From Latilactobacillus sakei (GTDB lineage Bacteria; Bacillota; Bacilli; Lactobacillales; Lactobacillaceae): DNA of 64,000 bases. The stretch lies in the NCBI GenBank assembly GCA_002953655.1, contig CP025839.1:496001-560000 (forward strand). The letters run 5' to 3'. The translations under genes were made by a program, and so were the position numbers. Below the pieces are notes generated by a model, which was given only the letters and a program-made list of their open reading frames with translations, made no database searches and was not told where the DNA came from. Shown in pieces: positions 37,126 to 46,977 of the stretch; the first letter of the stretch is position 1, and the number at the start of each line of letters is the position of its first letter.

Positions 37126-37635
37126 GTGACTAATCATATTGTTTTATACGAACCACTTATTCCAGCTAATACTGGCAACATTGCTCGGACATGTGCCGGG
37201 ACGGATACTGTTTTAGATTTAATCGAACCATTGGGCTTTGAAACTGACGACAAACATTTAAAACGGGCGGGTCTAGATTATTGGGACCAAGTGAAGATTA
37301 ATTACCACAAGAACTTGGACGCCTTTTTAGAAACGGTTCCAGATCGTAAACATCTTTATTTGATCACGAAGTTTGCCAAGCAAGCTTATTCTGATCAAGA
37401 TGTGACGGATACAAGCGTCGATCATTACTTTATGTTTGGTAAGGAAACAACCGGCCTTCCAGAAACGTTTATGCGTGAAAATGAAGATCAGTGTCTCCGC
37501 ATTCCAATGTCAGATCACATTCGGGCTTTGAATTTATCCAACTGTGCAGCATTGGTCATTTTTGAAGCATTACGGCAACAAGATTTTCCAGGATTAGAAA
37601 AGAGTCATTTGTACGATCACGATAAATTAAAATAG
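37126..37635 (+). CDS. trmL: tRNA (cytidine/uridine(34)-2'-O)-methyltransferase
   Basis: This 169-residue SPOUT-class enzyme (TrmL/CspR/YibK) methylates the 2'-O of the wobble nucleotide of tRNA-Leu. It starts NHIVLYEPLIPANTGNIARTC, with the conserved N-T-G-N-I-A-R-T. It ends with the trefoil-knot SAM region FMFGKETTGLPE and IPMSDHIRALNLSNCAAL. It starts with GTG after GAAGGAAG. A candidate regulatory terminator lies upstream and the DUF1149 gene follows after 11 bases. Confidence 0.93.
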   Translation: MTNHIVLYEPLIPANTGNIARTCAGTDTVLDLIEPLGFETDDKHLKRAGLDYWDQVKINYHKNLDAFLETVPDRKHLYLITKFAKQAYSDQDVTDTSVDHYFMFGKETTGLPETFMRENEDQCLRIPMSDHIRALNLSNCAALVIFEALRQQDFPGLEKSHLYDHDKLK

Positions 37636-37646
37636 GAGTGTTTCTA

Positions 37647-38054
37647 ATGCAAACTAAAAAAGATCCCATTAGCGTTGATGCTTTTCATTTTGACCGTGTG
37701 TCACCGGACGCCGAACCACAACAAAATATCCAAGTCAGCTTAGTGAAAATTGATGCTGACGATGAATATTTACAAGAAGCTGATTTAAAAGCCGGTAACA
37801 TCTATCAAATCGTGACACCATTTCAAGTTATCCCGCAAGGAAGCGGCTTTGCCGTTTCTGGTCAAATTTCACGCGTTGTTCAATTGTTAGATTTCTTTGG
37901 CACACCAGATGAAATTGAACAAAAAGAAATGATGAAATTATCACGACCTTTAATCGAATACATTGAAACCTTGACGTATCAAGTAACAGCGGTTGCTTTG
38001 AACGAAGGGATTCAACTTCAATTTACAGCACATGAAACACCAGAAGAAGCATAA
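37647..38054 (+). CDS. DUF1149 family protein
   Basis: This 135-residue acidic soluble protein matches the DUF1149 family of Lactobacillales. The most telling stretch is SRPLIEYIETLTYQVTAVALNEGIQLQF near the C terminus, preceded by GSGFAVSGQISRVVQL strands. The layout resembles the SecB fold, so a chaperone-like role has some appeal, but this is inference and the function is unknown. The ATG at 37647 has AGGAGTG upstream and gives the family's usual start. It lies between trmL and ftsK. Confidence 0.8.
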   Translation: MQTKKDPISVDAFHFDRVSPDAEPQQNIQVSLVKIDADDEYLQEADLKAGNIYQIVTPFQVIPQGSGFAVSGQISRVVQLLDFFGTPDEIEQKEMMKLSRPLIEYIETLTYQVTAVALNEGIQLQFTAHETPEEA

Positions 38055-38065
38055 TGATTAAATAA

Positions 38066-38108
38066 GAGAAGCTAAGGGGAACTTCGGTTGACCTAGGCTT
38101 CTTTTTTT
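38066..38108 (+). terminator. Intrinsic terminator after the DUF1149 gene
   Basis: AGAAGC-TAAGG pairs imperfectly with CCTAG-GCTTCT around an inner hairpin, followed by Ts. Confidence 0.8.
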
Positions 38109-38192
38109 GTTTGAATAAAGCCTAAAAGATGGGTTAACCTGAACAGAAGTTCGTGTATAATAAGGATTAGATATGTAAGGTAAGGAGATTTT

Positions 38193-40562
38193 ATGGCAAC
38201 TCAAACGAAGAAGCGTCAGAAAAAAACGACGACTAAGAAGAAAAAAACACAACAGCCGGATTACACGGTTAATTTTGTCGGCTTTTTGTTTATTTTAATT
38301 AGTCTTTTCTCTGGGCTGAAATTAGGCTTTATCGGCGCACTATTTGCGAATGTTTTCCGCTTATTCGTTGGTGATACATTCGTCCTGGGCGCAATCCTAT
38401 TTGCAATGCTCGGTATTTACCTCTTAATTTATGGCAAACAACCACCATTGTGGCAACAAAAAACGGCGGGGTTTAGTTTAGCCTACATCGGTATTTTAAT
38501 CTGGCTATCGGCTTTCATCTTGCATCAACAAGCGATTAATAACCATTTTATCGCAGCAACTTGGCGCTTATTATTTGAAGATTTCCAAAAAATGGCAGTC
38601 ACGACGGAGGTCGGCGGGGGCCTGATTGGGGCTGTAATTTATAGTGGTTCGCATTTTCTATTTGCACAGATGGGGACTTATATCATTGCTGTGTTAGTGA
38701 CAATTATGGGGCTCTTTATTTTTATGGACATTCCTTTTAGTGTGGTTGTTAAAAGCAGTCAACGCTTTGTCCACGGCATATTTCAAGTCGGGCGCTACAC
38801 TAAATCAGGTTTGGTGAAGGCCACTGAAAAGGGCCGCGATCAAGTCAGCGCGCTCAAAGAACAGACGCAAAATGCGTTGTCTGCAGTTGATGAAAAAACA
38901 CCACCAACCAAACCCGCTAAAAAGGCGGTCCCAGAACCGACCGGCGAGCCTGAGAAAACAGGGGTTGTGGTGAACGAACCAGCAACCTTTAAGATTAACG
39001 GGCCTAAGGATTTACCAAAACCAATTGCAACGCACCAAATAACTAATGCGCCAGCAGCAGCGGAAGAAGCACCGGCAGAACAAGTGCCAGATGTTGCTGA
39101 ATTAACGCATGCTGTAGCAATTGATGAAGATTATGAAATGCCAACGCCTGAATTATTGACGCAGATTCCGCCATCTGATCAGAGTGCGGAATACGAAGCG
39201 ATTGAAAAAAATCAACAGGTCTTGAAACAAACCTTCGATTCGTTTGGCGTGGATGTCACGGTTAAGAGTGCTAGTTTGGGCCCGGCCGTTACGAAGTATG
39301 AAATTCAACCAGCGGTCGGGGTTAAGGTGTCGAAGATTGTCAATTTAGCGGATGATTTAGCGTTAGCACTGGCCGCCAAAGATATTCGGATTGAAGCACC
39401 GATTCCAGGGAAACCATACGTCGGGATTGAAGTCCCTAATACAACCGTTTCAACCGTTTCCTTTAGAGAGATGATTGAACAGGAACCACCACATCCAGGT
39501 AAACCGTTAGCAGTGCCATTAGGGAAAGATATTTCTGGTAAGGTGATTATGTCAGATTTGGCGAAAATGCCGCATCTTTTGATTGCCGGTTCAACCGGTA
39601 GTGGGAAGTCGGTAGCGATTAACGGGATCATCACCAGTATTTTGATGAGCGCACAACCCCACGAAGTTAAGTTGATGTTGATTGATCCGAAGATGGTTGA
39701 ATTAAACGTCTATAATGGGATTCCCCATCTCTTGATTCCGGTGGTGACCAACGCTAAGAAAGCGGCCAACGCGTTGAATAAAGTCGTTAAAGAAATGGAA
39801 CGACGCTATCAACTTTTTGCGGATACTGGTCAGCGGAACATGACCGAATATAATCAGTATATTCAAGGTCATAATGAAGATGGCGAAATCAAAGGTGCGG
39901 CCTTACCATATATTGTCGTGATCGTTGATGAATTATCTGATTTGATGATGGTTGCTAGTAATGAAGTTGAAAGTGCGATTATCCGGTTAGCACAAATGGC
40001 CCGGGCAGCTGGGATTCACATGATTGTTGCGACACAACGACCATCTGTTGATGTTATTACCGGGTTGATTAAGGCTAATATTCCGTCACGAATTGCTTTT
40101 GCAGTTTCTAGTGGGATTGACTCACGAACCATTTTGGATGGCAGTGGGGCTGAAAAACTACTTGGTCGCGGGGACATGTTGTACCTACCAATCGGGATGA
40201 GTAAACCACTGCGAGTTCAAGGTGCTTTTATCTCGAGTCAAGATGTGGAAAGCATCGTTTCCTTTATCAAAGCGCAAAAGACGGCTGAATACGATGAAGA
40301 GATGATTCCAACGGCCGCCGACGAGCACCAAGAAACGGCGGATCCCGAAGATGAATATTATCAAGAAGCCGTTGAATTAGTGATTAAGCAACAAACAGCG
40401 AGTGTCTCGATGGTCCAACGCCGCTTTAGAGTCGGTTATAATCGGGCAGCTCGTTTGATTGATGAAATGGAAAGTCGCGGGATTATCGGGCCTTCTGAAG
40501 GCAGCAAGCCACGCAAGGTCCTTTTACAAGAAGTACCAAGCGAACAGCCACCAACTGAATAA
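38193..40562 (+). CDS. ftsK: FtsK/SpoIIIE DNA translocase
   Basis: This 789-residue protein pumps the chromosome terminus through the closing septum. A basic N terminus ([13 protein letters not shown]) precedes about four membrane helices (residues 28-185), then a Pro/Ala/Glu-rich linker. The motor follows, with Walker A GSTGSGKS (residues 466-473), Walker [13 protein letters not shown] and [13 protein letters not shown]. It ends with the winged-helix gamma domain ([21 protein letters not shown]) that reads polar DNA motifs. ATG is preceded by AAGGAG. A TATAAT at 38156-38161 marks its promoter. Terminator at 40568. Confidence 0.96.
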   Translation: MATQTKKRQKKTTTKKKKTQQPDYTVNFVGFLFILISLFSGLKLGFIGALFANVFRLFVGDTFVLGAILFAMLGIYLLIYGKQPPLWQQKTAGFSLAYIGILIWLSAFILHQQAINNHFIAATWRLLFEDFQKMAVTTEVGGGLIGAVIYSGSHFLFAQMGTYIIAVLVTIMGLFIFMDIPFSVVVKSSQRFVHGIFQVGRYTKSGLVKATEKGRDQVSALKEQTQNALSAVDEKTPPTKPAKKAVPEPTGEPEKTGVVVNEPATFKINGPKDLPKPIATHQITNAPAAAEEAPAEQVPDVAELTHAVAIDEDYEMPTPELLTQIPPSDQSAEYEAIEKNQQVLKQTFDSFGVDVTVKSASLGPAVTKYEIQPAVGVKVSKIVNLADDLALALAAKDIRIEAPIPGKPYVGIEVPNTTVSTVSFREMIEQEPPHPGKPLAVPLGKDISGKVIMSDLAKMPHLLIAGSTGSGKSVAINGIITSILMSAQPHEVKLMLIDPKMVELNVYNGIPHLLIPVVTNAKKAANALNKVVKEMERRYQLFADTGQRNMTEYNQYIQGHNEDGEIKGAALPYIVVIVDELSDLMMVASNEVESAIIRLAQMARAAGIHMIVATQRPSVDVITGLIKANIPSRIAFAVSSGIDSRTILDGSGAEKLLGRGDMLYLPIGMSKPLRVQGAFISSQDVESIVSFIKAQKTAEYDEEMIPTAADEHQETADPEDEYYQEAVELVIKQQTASVSMVQRRFRVGYNRAARLIDEMESRGIIGPSEGSKPRKVLLQEVPSEQPPTE

Positions 40563-40567
40563 TGAAC

Positions 40568-40613
40568 AAAAAACGGTATTAGAATCGATAGCAGGATTCT
40601 AATACCGTTTTTT
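40568..40613 (+). terminator. Intrinsic terminator after ftsK
   Basis: AAAAAACGGTATTAGAATC pairs perfectly with GATTCTAATACCGTTTTTT around eight bases. Confidence 0.95.
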
Positions 40614-40649
40614 CAAAGGAAAAGCGTAGTCGTTAAAACGGTGGTGCTT

Positions 40650-40678
40650 TTGAGTTTAACCCGCTTTTTTGGTATGAT
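40650..40678 (+). promoter_or_regulatory. Promoter of the ymfF-ymfH-ymfI operon
   Basis: TTGAGT (40650-40655) and TATGAT (40673-40678) are 17 bases apart. A perfect palindrome TTTTAAC-T-GTTAAAA lies at 40727-40741, close to the start codon. Confidence 0.7.
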
Positions 40679-40759
40679 AGTGTCTGTGACATTATTCTTA
40701 AAAAGACTTAAGTTGAAAGCAAGCCATTTTAACTGTTAAAACAGTGAGGAGCAGCAAGT

Positions 40760-42031
40760 ATGAATCAAAAAGTAATGGATGGCGTTTATTTAAATATTTT
40801 ACAAACACAACAATTTAAAACAATTCGTTTTTCTGTACAACTAGTCGCACCAGCGACCAGAGAAACCTTAACAAAGTGTTCATTACTAGCCAGTGTTTTA
40901 TCTGCTAGTAGTCAAGCGTATCGCGATCAGGTTGCAATTGCCAATCAGCTTCAAGCAATGTATGGCGCTGGTTTCAATATGAATGCTTACCGGCAAGGCA
41001 ATTTAGCGATTTTTAGTATTTCAATGCGGATTGTCAGCCCCCAATATTTACGGGACACAATCGATTTACAGCAACAAGCGATTGCCTTTATCGGTGAATT
41101 GCTTTTAAAACCGGATGTCGTTAACCAAGCCTTTAATGCGGTTACTTTCGATCGAGAAAAAGAAAACTTGCAACGCTACATTGACAGTGTTGCTGATGAC
41201 AAACAAACTTATGCTGCACTTAAATTACGGGAACTTTACTTTACGGATCAAACGCAACAAACCCCTAATTATGGGGATGCTGACGTCTTAAAGACGATTA
41301 CGGCGACTGATTTATATACTTATTATCAACAGATGCTTGCAAATGATCGGATTCAAATGACGGTTGTGGGTAATGTGGATGAGGAAAAACTAGCGCTTGA
41401 TTTAGCGCAACTATCATTAGCACCACGGATTGTAACGCTACCAGGTATTTTTTATCAACAAGCCGTTAGTGATGCGGTCCGTGAATTGACGGAAGAACAG
41501 ACAGTTCAACAAGGGAAGTTGAACATGGCTTATCAACTATCGGCTTATTTTTACCAAAAAGATTATTACGCGGCCTTAGTGATGAACGCATTATTCGGTG
41601 GGACACCGCTATCGTTACTCTTTACAAATGTCCGTGAAAAGGCGAGTTTGGCCTATTATGCGTCTAGCAATATCGATGCGTTCCGAGGGGCTGTCATGGT
41701 TCAAACCGGCATTGAAAGCCATCAAAAAGAACGGGTACTAGCCATTATCGAAGCGCAACGGCAAAGTATTATCGCGGGCGATTTTACGCAAGCCATGTTT
41801 GAACAAACCAAATTAGCTTTAATCAATCAATTTAAATCCAGTCTTGATAGCCCTGGTTATTTGGGCCAACAGCAATTTAATCAAATCTTTGTCCCTGAAA
41901 CGGAATTAGACGCGGATCGATTTACGACCGCTATTTTGGCCGTTTCTAAACAAGCGGTCCAAGAACAAGCCGCTAAGATGCAGCTCCAAGCAATCTACTT
42001 CTTGAAAGGAGTCGACACAAATGAAGCTTAG
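40760..42031 (+). CDS. ymfF: M16-family peptidase-like protein YmfF
   Basis: This 423-residue protein has the insulinase/M16 fold but lacks the inverted zinc motif HxxEH, so it is probably the non-catalytic partner of the adjacent YmfH. Visible family segments are LASVLSASSQAYRD near the start, FDREKENLQRYIDSV, and the C-terminal LFTNVREKASLAYYASSNID. In Bacillus, ymfF, ymfH and ymfI form a conserved series upstream of rodZ-like ymfM, pgsA and recA, as here, and are linked to EF-P modification. The gene overlaps ymfH by 11 bases. GTGAGGAG precedes the ATG. Confidence 0.9.
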   Translation: MNQKVMDGVYLNILQTQQFKTIRFSVQLVAPATRETLTKCSLLASVLSASSQAYRDQVAIANQLQAMYGAGFNMNAYRQGNLAIFSISMRIVSPQYLRDTIDLQQQAIAFIGELLLKPDVVNQAFNAVTFDREKENLQRYIDSVADDKQTYAALKLRELYFTDQTQQTPNYGDADVLKTITATDLYTYYQQMLANDRIQMTVVGNVDEEKLALDLAQLSLAPRIVTLPGIFYQQAVSDAVRELTEEQTVQQGKLNMAYQLSAYFYQKDYYAALVMNALFGGTPLSLLFTNVREKASLAYYASSNIDAFRGAVMVQTGIESHQKERVLAIIEAQRQSIIAGDFTQAMFEQTKLALINQFKSSLDSPGYLGQQQFNQIFVPETELDADRFTTAILAVSKQAVQEQAAKMQLQAIYFLKGVDTNEA

Positions 42032-43328
42032 ACAAAATCCCCGCTTAGGTGAAACGCTCTATGAAGACACCCTCGAAAATGGGCTAACGGTCAAACTCTA
42101 TCCTAAGAGTGGTTATCATAAGACCTATGCTATTTTAACGACTGACTACGGTGCAATTGATACGACTTTTGTACCTGCAGGCCAAACGGACTATGTGACG
42201 GTTCCTGATGGAATCGCGCATTTCTTAGAACATAAGCTATTTGAAAAGGCGGATTATGATGCCTTTGAAAAATTTGGGCAATTTGGTGCCAGTTCAAATG
42301 CTTTCACGAGTTTCACGCGAACAAGCTACCTCTTTTCAACAACCAGTCATTTGAAGGAAAACTTGGATATTTTGCTTGATTTTGTACAGGAACCCTATTT
42401 TACGGCTGCCACAGTCGATAAAGAAAAAGGCATTATTGGGCAAGAAATTCAGATGTACAACGATGAACCAGATTGGCGTTTATTTTATACGGTGCTGGGC
42501 AACCTTTATCCACAACACCCAGTTCGAACGGATATTGCCGGTACTATCGAAAGTATTGCACAAATTACGCCTGAAGAATTGTACCAAGCGCATCAAACTT
42601 TCTATCAACCCAGCAATATGAATTTATTCATCGTGGGTCAGATTGATGATCCTGAAGAAGTATTGTCGTGGGTCAGCGCTAATCAAGACGCTAAAGATTT
42701 TGCACAACCAAGCGACATTAATCGCTCATTACCGGAAGAAGAAGCTGATGGTAGTGACATTATTCCGTACCGCTCTTTAGAAATGCCGGTGACTCGCAGT
42801 AAGAGCATGGTCGGTATCAAAGGACTAACTGATTTTGGGACTGGTCAAGAAGCACTAGAAATGAAAATTAAGATGAACCTGTTATTAGAATTACTTTTTG
42901 GCGATTCATCAACGCAAGTTCAAAAATTATATGAACAAGGGATTTTAGATGATAGTTTTGGCTATGAATACGCTATTCAACGCTCATTTAACTTCATTAC
43001 CCTTGGTGGTGACACTGATGATGCACAGGGGTTATCGGATGCGTTGATCAATATTTTGGAACACTATCAGGAGAGTCCTGATTTTTCAGAAGCTAATTTA
43101 GCCTTGGTCAAAAGAGCGGCAATTGGCGAATACTTACAAGCTTTTAATTCCTTAGAAGCAATCGCCAATCAATACAGCGATGCCTTTTTCGACGAAGTGA
43201 GTCCGTTTGATGTGCTAGGGTTGATTGAACAGGTAACGTTAGCAGACTTGGCACAAGTTGCGGCCGAATTCTTCAAAATTGAAATTATGACAGTTTGCCA
43301 TATCTTACCAGAGGTGACGCAAAAATGA
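42021..43328 (+). CDS. ymfH: M16-family metallopeptidase YmfH
   Basis: This 435-residue zinc peptidase keeps the inverted active-site motif: His67, Glu70 and His71 in AHFLEHKLFEK. The more distal Glu lies in EKGIIGQEIQMYND. The second-half domain ends with MTVCHILPEVTQK. It probably forms a heterodimer with YmfF. Its substrate is unknown; the surrounding operon is tied to EF-P modification in Bacillus. Translation is coupled both ways: an 11-base overlap with ymfF, and ATGA at its end is shared with ymfI. Confidence 0.93.
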   Translation: MKLRQNPRLGETLYEDTLENGLTVKLYPKSGYHKTYAILTTDYGAIDTTFVPAGQTDYVTVPDGIAHFLEHKLFEKADYDAFEKFGQFGASSNAFTSFTRTSYLFSTTSHLKENLDILLDFVQEPYFTAATVDKEKGIIGQEIQMYNDEPDWRLFYTVLGNLYPQHPVRTDIAGTIESIAQITPEELYQAHQTFYQPSNMNLFIVGQIDDPEEVLSWVSANQDAKDFAQPSDINRSLPEEEADGSDIIPYRSLEMPVTRSKSMVGIKGLTDFGTGQEALEMKIKMNLLLELLFGDSSTQVQKLYEQGILDDSFGYEYAIQRSFNFITLGGDTDDAQGLSDALINILEHYQESPDFSEANLALVKRAAIGEYLQAFNSLEAIANQYSDAFFDEVSPFDVLGLIEQVTLADLAQVAAEFFKIEIMTVCHILPEVTQK

Positions 43329-44056
43329 GACGCTCAGCTTTAATTATCGGCGCCTCAGGTGATATCGGGGCTACCATTGCCCAACGCTTAGCAGCGGACG
43401 GTTGGTCGCTTTATTTGCACTATAACCAAAATCAAGAACGTATTCAAAAACTACAACAGCAGCTTAATCAGCAGTATGCGCGCCAAGACTTTTTTGCACT
43501 TCAGTTGGATTTAACGATGGGGACCGCTGCGGTTGACCATTTGAAAAGTCAGTTGTTTCAAGTAGATGCGGTTATTTTTGCCGCTGGCATGACGACTTAT
43601 GGCTTATTGCCAGCGGTCTCTGCCGAGCAAATTGATGCATTGTGGCAAGTGCACGTGAAGACCCCGATGTTAATTTTACAAGCTTTGCAGTCGAAATTAG
43701 CCCAGAGCGATTTGGGCCGAATTGTTTTTATTGGCTCCATTTATGGTGGTCGTGGCAGTGCAATGGAAGTCCCGTACAGTACGGTCAAGGGTGCCCAATC
43801 AGCCTTTGCCAATGCTTACGCACAAGAGGTGGGGTCACTAGGGATTACAGTCAACGTGATTGCCCCTGGTGCGGTAGCCACGAAAATGAACCAACAGTTT
43901 ACAGCAGACGAACAAGCGGCGATTGCCGCTGAGATTCCAACTGGTCGTTTTGCGACACCAGCACAGATTGCTTATTGGGTCCAGACTTTGTTAGCACCAG
44001 AAGCCAATTATTTAACGGGACAGACAATTTATGTTGACGGCGGTTGGCTAAAATAA
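43325..44056 (+). CDS. ymfI: SDR-family reductase YmfI
   Basis: This 243-residue short-chain dehydrogenase has the cofactor motif IIGASGDIGATIA at the N terminus, IFAAGMTTYG, the catalytic Ser in IVFIGSIYG, and YSTVK as the Tyr-x3-Lys. It ends TGQTIYVDGGW. In Bacillus, YmfI reduces 5-aminopentanone on Lys32 of elongation factor P; the operon position is the same here, though whether this organism modifies EF-P that way is unknown. The ATG at 43325 overlaps the ymfH stop by four bases (ATGA), so the in-frame upstream extension is not used. Confidence 0.9.
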   Translation: MRRSALIIGASGDIGATIAQRLAADGWSLYLHYNQNQERIQKLQQQLNQQYARQDFFALQLDLTMGTAAVDHLKSQLFQVDAVIFAAGMTTYGLLPAVSAEQIDALWQVHVKTPMLILQALQSKLAQSDLGRIVFIGSIYGGRGSAMEVPYSTVKGAQSAFANAYAQEVGSLGITVNVIAPGAVATKMNQQFTADEQAAIAAEIPTGRFATPAQIAYWVQTLLAPEANYLTGQTIYVDGGWLK

Positions 44057-44137
44057 AGAAATCTTAATACAATATCATTGTGGCAATATGCTATAATGAC
44101 GAGTAATGATAATGGGATAATAGTGGGTGGAATTCAA

Positions 44138-45061
44138 ATGAATGAAATTGGTCAAAAATTACGTGAAGCACGTATTGAAAAAGGTTATACATTAGATGAT
44201 TTACAACAAATTACGAAAATTCAAAAGCGTTATTTAAGTTCAATTGAAGAGGGCGATTTTGATGCACTCCCAGGGACTTTTTATGTGCGTGCGTTTATTA
44301 AGCAATATGCACAAACGGTGGGCGTTGATAGTGAGGCGCTATTAGCTGAATATCAAGATAAATTGCCCAACGCAAAACCAGAAGAATATGTTGAAAAGTC
44401 AGTTGAAAATCAAACCCGTTTAACACGCGAAACAACCGACTCTAAATGGGCAAAATGGCGGGGCTTAGCACCACAAATCGCCGTTGTTGCGGTTGTGATT
44501 GTGATTGTTGGAATTGTCTACGGGATTACGCTCAGTAACCGAGGCAAAAACCGGGAAACATTAACTGAAACTAGTTCATCGGTAACCGTTTCAGGTGACC
44601 AATCAACAGCTAAGAAAGCAACTTCAGACGATAATCAACAAAAGGCCCAAGAAAGTAAGGCTCAAGAAGCGTCTAAAGCAAGTGAACAAGCAAAAAAAGA
44701 AGCTGACAAAAAGGCAAAAGAAACTAAGTTATCAGCTTCAATGACAAGTATGAGTGGTTCACAACAAGCCTTCACGATTAAAAACTTGCCTAACAAAGCT
44801 AATACGTTGACGTTCTCAGCTGAAAACGCAACGGCTTGGGTGGGGTTAATTGTTAATGGCTCAACCATTTGGCAAGGTTCTGTTACACCAGGAACTGATC
44901 AAACAACGCAATTACCAGCTGGCGTAACCCAATTCTCAGTTAAAACGGGGAACGGTCCTGCAACGAAGATGAAGATTAACGACACAGCTGTTAATTTAAA
45001 TCCCAATAATGAAACAGTTCAGGTTCGAACAGTAAACTTTACAGCAACACTTGCAAAATAA
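44138..45061 (+). CDS. ymfM: RodZ-like helix-turn-helix membrane protein (YmfM)
   Basis: This 307-residue protein has an N-terminal Cro/XRE-type HTH (IGQKLREARIEKGYTLDDLQ; RYLSSIEEGDFDALPGTFYVRAFIKQYA is the RodZ signature). A single transmembrane helix lies around residues 111-131 (IAVVAVVIVIVGIVYGI), followed by an extended Ser/Lys/Ala-rich linker and a beta-rich DUF4115 domain outside the cell. RodZ proteins tie MreB filaments to the membrane for cell-shape control. The ATG at 44138 is preferred over the upstream ORF start because it gives the standard MNEIGQKLREAR N terminus. It lies between ymfI and pgsA as in Bacillus. Confidence 0.9.
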   Translation: MNEIGQKLREARIEKGYTLDDLQQITKIQKRYLSSIEEGDFDALPGTFYVRAFIKQYAQTVGVDSEALLAEYQDKLPNAKPEEYVEKSVENQTRLTRETTDSKWAKWRGLAPQIAVVAVVIVIVGIVYGITLSNRGKNRETLTETSSSVTVSGDQSTAKKATSDDNQQKAQESKAQEASKASEQAKKEADKKAKETKLSASMTSMSGSQQAFTIKNLPNKANTLTFSAENATAWVGLIVNGSTIWQGSVTPGTDQTTQLPAGVTQFSVKTGNGPATKMKINDTAVNLNPNNETVQVRTVNFTATLAK

Positions 45062-45086
45062 TAAAGAGATGTGAGAGGTCTATCCG

Positions 45087-45671
45087 ATGAATTTACCAAA
45101 TAAATTGACGATGTTTAGAATTATTTTAATTCCTATTTTTACAATCCTATTAGCGTTTAACGTACCGGCTGGTGACGTAATTGTTGCTGGGACAGCCATT
45201 CCGGTCAGTGAATTGATTGCCACAATTATCTTTATTGTCGCATCATTGACGGATTTGTTGGATGGGAAAATTGCACGTTCACAACATTTGGTGACTAACT
45301 TTGGCAAGTTTGCTGATCCACTAGCGGACAAGTTATTGGTAATGACAGCCTTCATCTTCCTTGTTGAATTAGGTGCTGCGCCCGCTTGGGTAGTTGCCAT
45401 CATTATTTGGCGTGAATTAGCAGTGACCGGTCTTCGATTGCTCTTGAGCCAAGGTGGCGAGGTCATGGCCGCTGCCATGCCTGGTAAGATTAAAACCACA
45501 ACTCAGATGTTGGCGATCATCTTATTATTCTTGCATAACGTCTTCTTTGCGAATATCGGCTTACCAATGGCTGATATCATGTTATATGTTTGCCTATTCT
45601 TCACAATTTACTCAGGGACCGAATATTTCATTAAAAACCGGGGTATCTTTCAAGATTCATTTTCTAAATAA
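45087..45671 (+). CDS. pgsA: CDP-diacylglycerol--glycerol-3-phosphate 3-phosphatidyltransferase
   Basis: This 194-residue membrane enzyme makes phosphatidylglycerol phosphate, the committed step towards phosphatidylglycerol and hence the substrate of LtaS. The CDP-alcohol phosphotransferase signature D-G-x2-A-R-x8-G-x3-D-x3-D is visible: DGKIARSQ, then NFGKFADPLADK. It starts NLPNKLTMFRIILIP, the family's usual N terminus. GAGAGG precedes the ATG. Confidence 0.95.
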   Translation: MNLPNKLTMFRIILIPIFTILLAFNVPAGDVIVAGTAIPVSELIATIIFIVASLTDLLDGKIARSQHLVTNFGKFADPLADKLLVMTAFIFLVELGAAPAWVVAIIIWRELAVTGLRLLLSQGGEVMAAAMPGKIKTTTQMLAIILLFLHNVFFANIGLPMADIMLYVCLFFTIYSGTEYFIKNRGIFQDSFSK

Positions 45672-45677
45672 TCACCA

Positions 45678-45710
45678 AAACTGGCCCGCTAAAGCAGGCC
45701 AGTTTTTTTA
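45678..45710 (+). terminator. Intrinsic terminator after pgsA
   Basis: AAAACTGGCC-GC pairs with GC-GGCCAGTTTT around TAAA, followed by Ts. Confidence 0.92.
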
Positions 45711-45739
45711 TTGGTAAAATCCCGGCGAATTACGTATTA

Positions 45740-45775
45740 TATAATGACCGAACAAAAATTGAGAACGTTTGTTCG
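45740..45775 (+). promoter_or_regulatory. recA promoter with LexA (SOS) box
   Basis: TATAAT lies at 45740-45745. AGAACGTTTGTTCG (45762-45775) matches the Gram-positive SOS box CGAACRNRYGTTYG at all but two positions. It lies just downstream of the -10, where LexA would block transcription. Confidence 0.78.
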
Positions 45776-45854
45776 ATTTTAACTTGCTTTTATTTAACGA
45801 AATCTGTAAACTAAGAGAGTAATGAAATGTACTCTTTTAAGGAGGGTCACTTAA

Positions 45855-46922
45855 TTGGCTAAAGATGAAAGACAAGCAGCACTTGATGCTGCCCTAAAGA
45901 AGATTGAAAAGAATTTTGGTAAAGGTTCAATTATGCGCATGGGTGAAAAGGTTGATACACAAGTCTCAACAGTTTCATCTGGCTCATTGGCATTGGACGA
46001 AGCGCTCGGAGTAGGTGGCTACCCTCGTGGCCGGATCGTTGAAATTTACGGCCCTGAAAGTTCAGGTAAAACAACTGTTGCATTACACGCTGTTGCCGAA
46101 GTGCAAAAGCAAGGTGGCACGGCTGCTTATATCGATGCTGAAAATGCGATGGATCCTAAGTACGCAACAGCACTTGGTGTTAATATCGATGACTTACTCT
46201 TGTCACAACCTGATACTGGGGAACAAGGTTTAGAAATCGCTGATGCCTTGGTATCAAGTGGGGCCGTTGATATTTTAGTAGTCGATTCAGTTGCTGCCTT
46301 GGTACCACGTGCTGAAATCGAAGGTGAAATGGGTGACGCCCACGTTGGCTTACAAGCCCGTTTGATGTCACAAGCCTTACGTAAATTATCAGGAACGATT
46401 AATAAGACGAAGACGATTGCGTTATTCATTAACCAAATCCGTGAAAAAGTCGGCGTGATGTTCGGTAACCCCGAAGTCACACCAGGTGGGCGTGCTTTGA
46501 AATTCTATTCAACTGTTCGGCTTGAAGTCCGGCGTGCTGAAACCATCAAGAATGGGACAGATATGATTGGGAACCGCGCCCGCATTAAAGTTGTTAAGAA
46601 TAAGGTAGCACCACCATTTAAGGTCGCTGAAGTTGATATCATGTACGGTCAAGGGATTTCCAGAACCGGTGAATTGGTTGATATGGCGGTTGAAAAAGAC
46701 ATTATCAATAAGAGTGGTTCTTGGTACTCTTATGGCTCAGAACGAATTGGTCAAGGGCGTGAAAATGCTAAAAACTATTTGGCTGATCATGAAGATGTCG
46801 AAGATGAAGTTCGTTTGAAGGTTAGAGCAGCTTATGGTATTTCAGATGTACCAGAAGAAGATCTTCCCACAAATGAGGATGAACAAATAAATATTTTGCC
46901 AGATGATTCAACAGAAGAATAA
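45855..46922 (+). CDS. recA: Recombinase RecA
   Basis: This 355-residue ATPase drives homologous recombination and triggers LexA self-cleavage. Walker A is GPESSGKT (residues 66-73). [23 protein letters not shown] is the Walker B/L1 region and [23 protein letters not shown] with [14 protein letters not shown] forms L2. An acidic C terminus ([11 protein letters not shown]) is normal. Translation starts at TTG 45855, nine bases after AAGGAGGG; no in-frame ATG fits. A LexA box lies in its promoter. Confidence 0.98.
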   Translation: MAKDERQAALDAALKKIEKNFGKGSIMRMGEKVDTQVSTVSSGSLALDEALGVGGYPRGRIVEIYGPESSGKTTVALHAVAEVQKQGGTAAYIDAENAMDPKYATALGVNIDDLLLSQPDTGEQGLEIADALVSSGAVDILVVDSVAALVPRAEIEGEMGDAHVGLQARLMSQALRKLSGTINKTKTIALFINQIREKVGVMFGNPEVTPGGRALKFYSTVRLEVRRAETIKNGTDMIGNRARIKVVKNKVAPPFKVAEVDIMYGQGISRTGELVDMAVEKDIINKSGSWYSYGSERIGQGRENAKNYLADHEDVEDEVRLKVRAAYGISDVPEEDLPTNEDEQINILPDDSTEE

Positions 46923-46932
46923 AGCATGACCA

Positions 46933-46977
46933 ACAAGAGCCAGGCCAAAACTTAGTTTTGTACTGGCTCTTGTTTTA
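46933..46977 (+). terminator. Intrinsic terminator after recA
   Basis: AACAAGAGCCAG pairs with CTGGCTCTTGTT, with an inner AAAAC/GTTTT pairing. Confidence 0.88.

Noticed and set aside
39305-39634. A 109-codon antisense ORF within ftsK, and similar antisense ORFs elsewhere
   Set aside because: Shadow frames of strongly coding genes, without RBS or family features.
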